DNA from: Shimia ponticola
Lineage (GTDB): Bacteria; Pseudomonadota; Alphaproteobacteria; Rhodobacterales; Rhodobacteraceae
Direction: 5' to 3'
Assembly (NCBI RefSeq): GCF_007995215.1
Contig: NZ_VCDK01000009.1
Location: forward strand, 1 to 54,394
Length of the DNA stretch: 54,394 nt
Part shown: piece by piece, positions 51,141 through 54,394 of the stretch
How positions within the stretch are numbered: position 1 is the stretch's first letter
Layout of the letters: the number at the start of each line of letters is the position of its first letter
Position numbers and translations under genes: made by a program
Notes under the pieces: generated by a model
What the model saw: only the letters and a program-made list of their open reading frames with translations
Databases searched by the model: none
What the model was told of the DNA's origin: nothing

Positions 51141-51167
51141 CTTATGCTGTGATAAACAGACGATTAT

Positions 51168-51680
51168 TTAGCTGTCGGTGCTTTCTTCCATGCCTTCGTC
51201 GCCGTCTTTGTCCATCATTTCGACCTCAGGGCCGACAGATGCGAGATACGCATAGATATTGGCCGATTCCGCCTCAGCGTCGGCGCCACGCACCTGATAC
51301 GCCATCTTGCCGCGCGCGCGGCGGCTGTCGAGGAATTCACGCAAGAAGCCGTTTGGATCCTGCACGTAGGCAACGAATGAAGCTTCGTCCCAAACCAGAC
51401 CGGCTTCGCCAGCTTCGACCATGGACTTACCATAGCGGAAGCCTTCGACAGAGCCCGCCGCGCGGCCAACTACGCCGTAAAGGTTTGGACCTGTTTTGGC
51501 ATTACGTCCGGCGATCGTTTCACCGTCTTCGTTTTGGACGACGTGGCAGGTGACACATTGGCCAAATGCTTCTTCTCCCGCTGCGGCATCGCCTGTCGCG
51601 TGTCCGCCTGCAAACGCAGAAGTCGAGAGGGCTACAGAGGCGGTGATGCCGAGCATCACATTCATGGTCTTGATCTTCAT
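51168..51680 (-). CDS. cycA: cytochrome c2
   Basis: This periplasmic electron carrier reduces the photo-oxidised reaction centre. From ATG 51680 the 170 aa precursor has a signal peptide (residues 1-24, ending STSAFA), the haem motif CVTCH (42-46) and GKMAYQVRG near residue 121, which holds the likely Met ligand. An acidic Asp/Glu-rich tail (EMMDKDGDEGMEESTDS) is added. AAGGT precedes the ATG. A PpsR operator lies 78 bp upstream. It normally neighbours hemA; here two genes lie between. Confidence 0.93.
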   Translation of the reverse strand: MKIKTMNVMLGITASVALSTSAFAGGHATGDAAAGEEAFGQCVTCHVVQNEDGETIAGRNAKTGPNLYGVVGRAAGSVEGFRYGKSMVEAGEAGLVWDEASFVAYVQDPNGFLREFLDSRRARGKMAYQVRGADAEAESANIYAYLASVGPEVEMMDKDGDEGMEESTDS

Positions 51681-51757
51681 TCGTCTTACCTTGGAATTTT
51701 TTGGTACTGTCTTAGGTATAGCGCGAACCGTGCTTGGCAATGATCAGGGGCATGATT

Positions 51758-51775
51758 TGTCAACTTTCGTATACA
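51758..51775. promoter_or_regulatory. PpsR operator, cycA / unknown gene divergent promoter
   Basis: TGTCAACTTTCGTATACA is a perfect TGT-N12-ACA site in the 147 bp gap, 78 bp from cycA and 53 bp from the unknown gene at 51828. It resembles the bchF operator (both begin TGTCAACTT). Confidence 0.7.
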
Positions 51776-51827
51776 GTCGCCGCCAAGTTTTGATGTGCGG
51801 CGGGGGTGAAGGACTGCGATCTCGGAG

Positions 51828-52430
51828 ATGAAACAGGCCACCAAAACCGCCGCGATCGATGTGCTTGTAGACCGTCGCCCTCAGTCGATCGAGTTGTTCA
51901 TGCGCTTTCCTGCGCGCAACACCGAAACCATCTTCGGCATTACTCCGGATGCTTTGGCGGCGTCCGATGGCAGGGTTTATTTCGGTGCGCTCCGCGAAAC
52001 CGGAACATTCGACTTTGGCGATGCCATGATCGCGGGCACGCGGTTGTCGCTGGGTGGTGAGGAACAGCCACTTGAGGCGATGTCGGTGATGGTTCACCCG
52101 GCAGACAATGCGCTGCCATTCGAGACACCGCTGGACGGCAACATCGCCATGGCGGTCTGCACAGTGCCAGACCCCGTTGTACCGCCCGCGCTTACGGACC
52201 TTGTGCTCTATACCGGCTTTATTTCTTACCCGGCCACAGGTGCAGGTGAGATCAAGCTCAGCATGCCCAATACGGTTCCTCTGGAACTGGCCGTGTCGGT
52301 TTTTGAGGATGGTCGGCTTGTGCAGCGTCATTCCGTGGACGCCGACAAAAACTCGGACATTCTTATCGTTGCCGAAGGCGCCCTTGCGGAGGAGAATTGG
52401 CTTGGGCGCCTTCAGCGATTGTTTCAGTAG
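51828..52430 (+). CDS. unknown protein, divergent from cycA
   Basis: I do not recognise this 200 aa protein. It seems beta-rich and soluble (TFDFGDAMIAGTRLSLGG, LVLYTGFISYPATGAGEIKL, VPLELAVSVFEDGRLVQ), with one cysteine (MAVCTVPD) and no signal peptide or membrane helix. The ribosome-binding site is poor: GGAG abuts the ATG. It shares its upstream region and a PpsR operator with cycA, so it may belong to the photosynthesis regulon. It converges on the pseudoazurin gene with a 21 bp gap. Confidence 0.7.
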   Translation: MKQATKTAAIDVLVDRRPQSIELFMRFPARNTETIFGITPDALAASDGRVYFGALRETGTFDFGDAMIAGTRLSLGGEEQPLEAMSVMVHPADNALPFETPLDGNIAMAVCTVPDPVVPPALTDLVLYTGFISYPATGAGEIKLSMPNTVPLELAVSVFEDGRLVQRHSVDADKNSDILIVAEGALAEENWLGRLQRLFQ

Positions 52431-52451
52431 GCGAAGATCGCCTGATCGGTC

Positions 52452-53000
52452 TTAGGACTCGGTTGCCATTTCGGCTTCTTCAGCCAGCATGGCGTCGGCC
52501 ATTTCAAAGTACTTTTCCATGCGCTGCTTGGCGCGGCCACGGAAACGTTCGCCTTTGAGGTCTTCGTAGTTGCCCGAGACATCACCGACCAGCACAAGGC
52601 CGACCATACCGGCCGATGCGTGTGGCTGACACAGGTAGCCATATGCACCTTCGACCTCGACGACGACTTCGACATCCTCGTTGATGCGGCCTTTCCACTC
52701 GGTCCCGCCTTCTGGAATCCAGTCATCGTCCGTTTGCGCGTTGTGTCCGCGGTCTTCTGCGATGAATTTCAGCGTGTCGCCGACTTTGGCGCGCACCACT
52801 GGTGGCGAGAACACCTGACGTTCCCGTGGGTTGTCGGGGTCAGCGTTGAGCATCAGGATTTCATGGGTGACCGGGCCTTCTGCGGCCATGTCGGTGGACT
52901 CTTCGGTTGCGTGGCTTTCGGCCAGCAGAGCGGTTGGCACTGCGGCTGCAACGGCTGCGCCACCCAAAAGCTTCAGTTGGTCTCGACGTGTGAGTTTCAT
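52452..53000 (-). CDS. pseudoazurin-type blue copper protein, Tat-exported
   Basis: This periplasmic type 1 copper electron carrier is 182 aa. The N-terminus MKLTRRDQLKLLGG with a hydrophobic stretch to ~A27 is a twin-arginine signal. The pseudoazurin core follows: THEILMLNAD, GDTLKFIAEDRGHN, YGYLCQPHASAGMVG. Copper ligands are H86, C124, H127 and M132. The C-terminal helices (NYEDLKGERFRGRAKQRMEKYF) are typical of pseudoazurin. It lies between hemA and cycA, in the hemA direction and 101 bp after it, and could donate electrons to the reaction centre or serve denitrification. Confidence 0.9.
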   Translation of the reverse strand: MKLTRRDQLKLLGGAAVAAAVPTALLAESHATEESTDMAAEGPVTHEILMLNADPDNPRERQVFSPPVVRAKVGDTLKFIAEDRGHNAQTDDDWIPEGGTEWKGRINEDVEVVVEVEGAYGYLCQPHASAGMVGLVLVGDVSGNYEDLKGERFRGRAKQRMEKYFEMADAMLAEEAEMATES

Positions 53001-53101
53001 GCGTCTCTCCTCTTTTCAGATTGCGCTGGACCTAAGCCGCAGAGGGAATGAGTAAACCCCCTGCGACGTTGCGTTTACGCAATTTTCAGAAGATGTGAGG
53101 G

Positions 53102-54313
53102 TCAGGCGACCGCGTGGCTGATTGCGCACTGTTTCCAAAGCATTCCAAGCGCATCGACTAAGGTGTCGATATCGGCATCGGTATGTAGCGGCGATGGCGT
53201 AAAGCGCAGCCGCTCGGTGCCTTTGGGCACGGTTGGATAATTGATGGGCTGCACGTAGATCGCGAATTGCTCCATCAGGTAGTCGCTGATCATCCGCGTC
53301 TTGACCGGATCACCGATCATCACGGGAACGATGTGGCTCTCGTTGGGCATATGCGGGATGCCGGCGCGATCCAGCGCGGCGCGCAACCGGGCGACCTGAC
53401 GTTTCTGACCTTCGCGTTCGCTGCTGCTTTCCTTGAGATGCGCGATAGATGTTCGCGCGGCAGCGGCGACAGCCGGGGGCAGGGCGGTGGTAAAGATAAA
53501 GCCGGAGCCGAAAGAGCGGACAAAGTCGCACATTGCAGCAGAGCCTGTGATGTAGCCACCAACGCAGCCGAATGCCTTGCCCAGCGTACCCTCAATCAGG
53601 TCGATGCGGTGGGCCAGACCCAGCTCCTCGGACACACCGCCACCGCGCGCGCCATACATGCCGACGGCGTGGACCTCATCAAGATAGGTCATCGCGCCGT
53701 GTTTCTCGGCGACCTCAACGATTTCTTCCATCGGGCAGATATCGCCGTCCATGGAATAGACGGACTCAAACGCTACGATCTTGGGGCGGTCGCCGACAGC
53801 GGCGAGCTTGCGGTCCAGATCTTCGGCATCGTTATGGTTCCAGATCACCTTGTCGGCCTTGGAATGGCGGATGCCTTCGATCATCGAGGCGTGGTTTTCA
53901 CTGTCAGAGAAAATAACCGCGTTCGGGATGCGTGCGCCTAATGTGCTGAGCGCGGTCCAGTTCGATACGTAGCCGGAGGTAAAGAGAAGACCGGCTTCCT
54001 TGCCGTGCAGGTCTGCGACTTCACGCTCCAAAAGCAGGTGATCGTGGTTCGTGCCGCTGATGTTGCGCGTGCCGCCAGCGCCAGTGCCGCAGCGGGCAAC
54101 GGCTTCTTGCATCGCCTCTATGACCTTGGGGTTCTGGCCCATCCCCAGATAGTCGTTCGAACACCACACGGTGACATCACGCACGCCCTCTGGCCCGTGA
54201 TTGGCGGCCTTGGGAAACTTCTCGCAGCAGCGTTCCAGCTCGGCAAAATAACGGTAATTCCCTTCGGCCTTGAGGGCGTCCAGTTGGGCGTTGAAGTAAT
54301 GGTCGAAGGTCAT
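53102..54313 (-). CDS. hemA: 5-aminolevulinate synthase
   Basis: HemA condenses glycine and succinyl-CoA to 5-aminolevulinate, the entry to tetrapyrroles. The 403 aa protein has the PLP-enzyme features of the alpha-oxoamine synthase family: [39 protein letters not shown] and the Schiff-base lysine in [14 protein letters not shown]. The start overlaps the puhE stop (ATGA), which ties it to the bchF...puhE superoperon across the ends of the sequence. Confidence 0.97.
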   Translation of the reverse strand: MTFDHYFNAQLDALKAEGNYRYFAELERCCEKFPKAANHGPEGVRDVTVWCSNDYLGMGQNPKVIEAMQEAVARCGTGAGGTRNISGTNHDHLLLEREVADLHGKEAGLLFTSGYVSNWTALSTLGARIPNAVIFSDSENHASMIEGIRHSKADKVIWNHNDAEDLDRKLAAVGDRPKIVAFESVYSMDGDICPMEEIVEVAEKHGAMTYLDEVHAVGMYGARGGGVSEELGLAHRIDLIEGTLGKAFGCVGGYITGSAAMCDFVRSFGSGFIFTTALPPAVAAAARTSIAHLKESSSEREGQKRQVARLRAALDRAGIPHMPNESHIVPVMIGDPVKTRMISDYLMEQFAIYVQPINYPTVPKGTERLRFTPSPLHTDADIDTLVDALGMLWKQCAISHAVA

Positions 54314-54394
54314 GTTTCCCCCAGTTCAGTCGTCTTTTTGTCGTGTTGGGGCGCGGGCGTCAGCCAGCGCCAGAGTTTCGTGTCCGCCAGTGGC
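54310..54394 (-). CDS. puhE: PuhE, 3' end (start of gene at 719..1)
   Basis: Leftward reading from 54394 gives the last 28 codons of puhE, in frame with the part that runs off position 1. The stop TGA at 54310-54312 overlaps the hemA ATG (54311-54313) as ATGA, the coupling used throughout this superoperon. The exact codon continuity and the preserved puhE-hemA order are the main evidence that the window is a closed circle. Confidence 0.88.
   Translation of the reverse strand, partial: PLADTKLWRWLTPAPQHDKKTTELGET

Overview
The window reads as a small, complete photosynthesis plasmid from a member of the Roseobacter group (Rhodobacterales, Alphaproteobacteria). It carries a full aerobic anoxygenic phototroph gene cluster: bacteriochlorophyll a synthesis, the spheroidene/spheroidenone carotenoid pathway, the reaction centre and the LH1 antenna. 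About 3.5 kb of it is a replication and partition backbone. The two ends of the sequence join in frame inside puhE: 1..719 is the 5' part and 54310..54394 the 3' part, together 267 codons plus stop. The stop overlaps the hemA start in the usual ATGA manner. So the molecule is almost certainly a 54,394-bp circle cut open inside puhE, not a fragment.

Layout. (1) The leftward superoperon bchF-bchN-bchB-bchH-bchL-bchM-lhaA-puhA-puhB-puhC-orf98-acsF-puhE-hemA runs from 14.5 kb through position 1 and on to 53.1 kb. (2) The redox/light regulators ppaA (aerR) and ppsR run rightward from 14.7 to 17.1 kb. (3) Two unknown genes related to each other lie leftward at 17.1-19.6 kb. (4) bchG, a PucC-family transporter-like gene, bchP and idi run rightward from 19.9 to 23.8 kb, followed by an unknown gene. 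(5) dxs lies at 24.5-26.4 kb. The leftward superoperon crtE-crtF-bchC-bchX-bchY-bchZ-pufQ-pufB-pufA-pufL-pufM-pufX (36.9 to 26.7 kb) ends in two hairpins, one of them a strong intrinsic terminator. (6) crtD-crtC run rightward. (7) A Phd/PIN toxin-antitoxin pair is followed by tspO-crtB-crtI, all leftward. (8) crtA-bchI-bchD-bchO run rightward from 43.4 to 47.6 kb. (9) The backbone is parB, parA, a candidate origin and a DnaA-like initiator gene (47.6-51.1 kb). (10) cycA (cytochrome c2), an unknown gene and a pseudoazurin gene lie between the backbone and hemA.

How it works together. ALA from HemA goes through Mg chelatase (BchHID), BchM, the O2-dependent cyclase AcsF, the dark-operative reductase BchLNB, BchF, BchXYZ, BchC and BchG/BchP to bacteriochlorophyll a. 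Dxs and Idi feed CrtE, B, I, C, D, F and A. PufBALMX and PuhA build the RC-LH1 complex with LhaA, PuhB, PuhC and PuhE as assembly factors. Cytochrome c2, and perhaps the pseudoazurin, return electrons. TGT-N12-ACA PpsR operators stand before bchF/ppaA, bchG, bchC, crtE/crtD, crtI/crtA and cycA. I see no LH2 (puc), pufC, bchE, relaxase or type IV secretion genes.

The most unusual feature is a set of nine copies of a 16-bp palindrome, TGTCCCCGCGGGGACA: six perfect, two with one mismatch and one with three. They lie between 43.7 and 50.0 kb. Eight are inside coding sequence of crtA, bchI, bchD, bchO, parB and parA, and one is in front of parA. They look like parS partition sites written into photosynthesis genes. 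Half-sites of the same motif recur as helically spaced repeats in the origin region.
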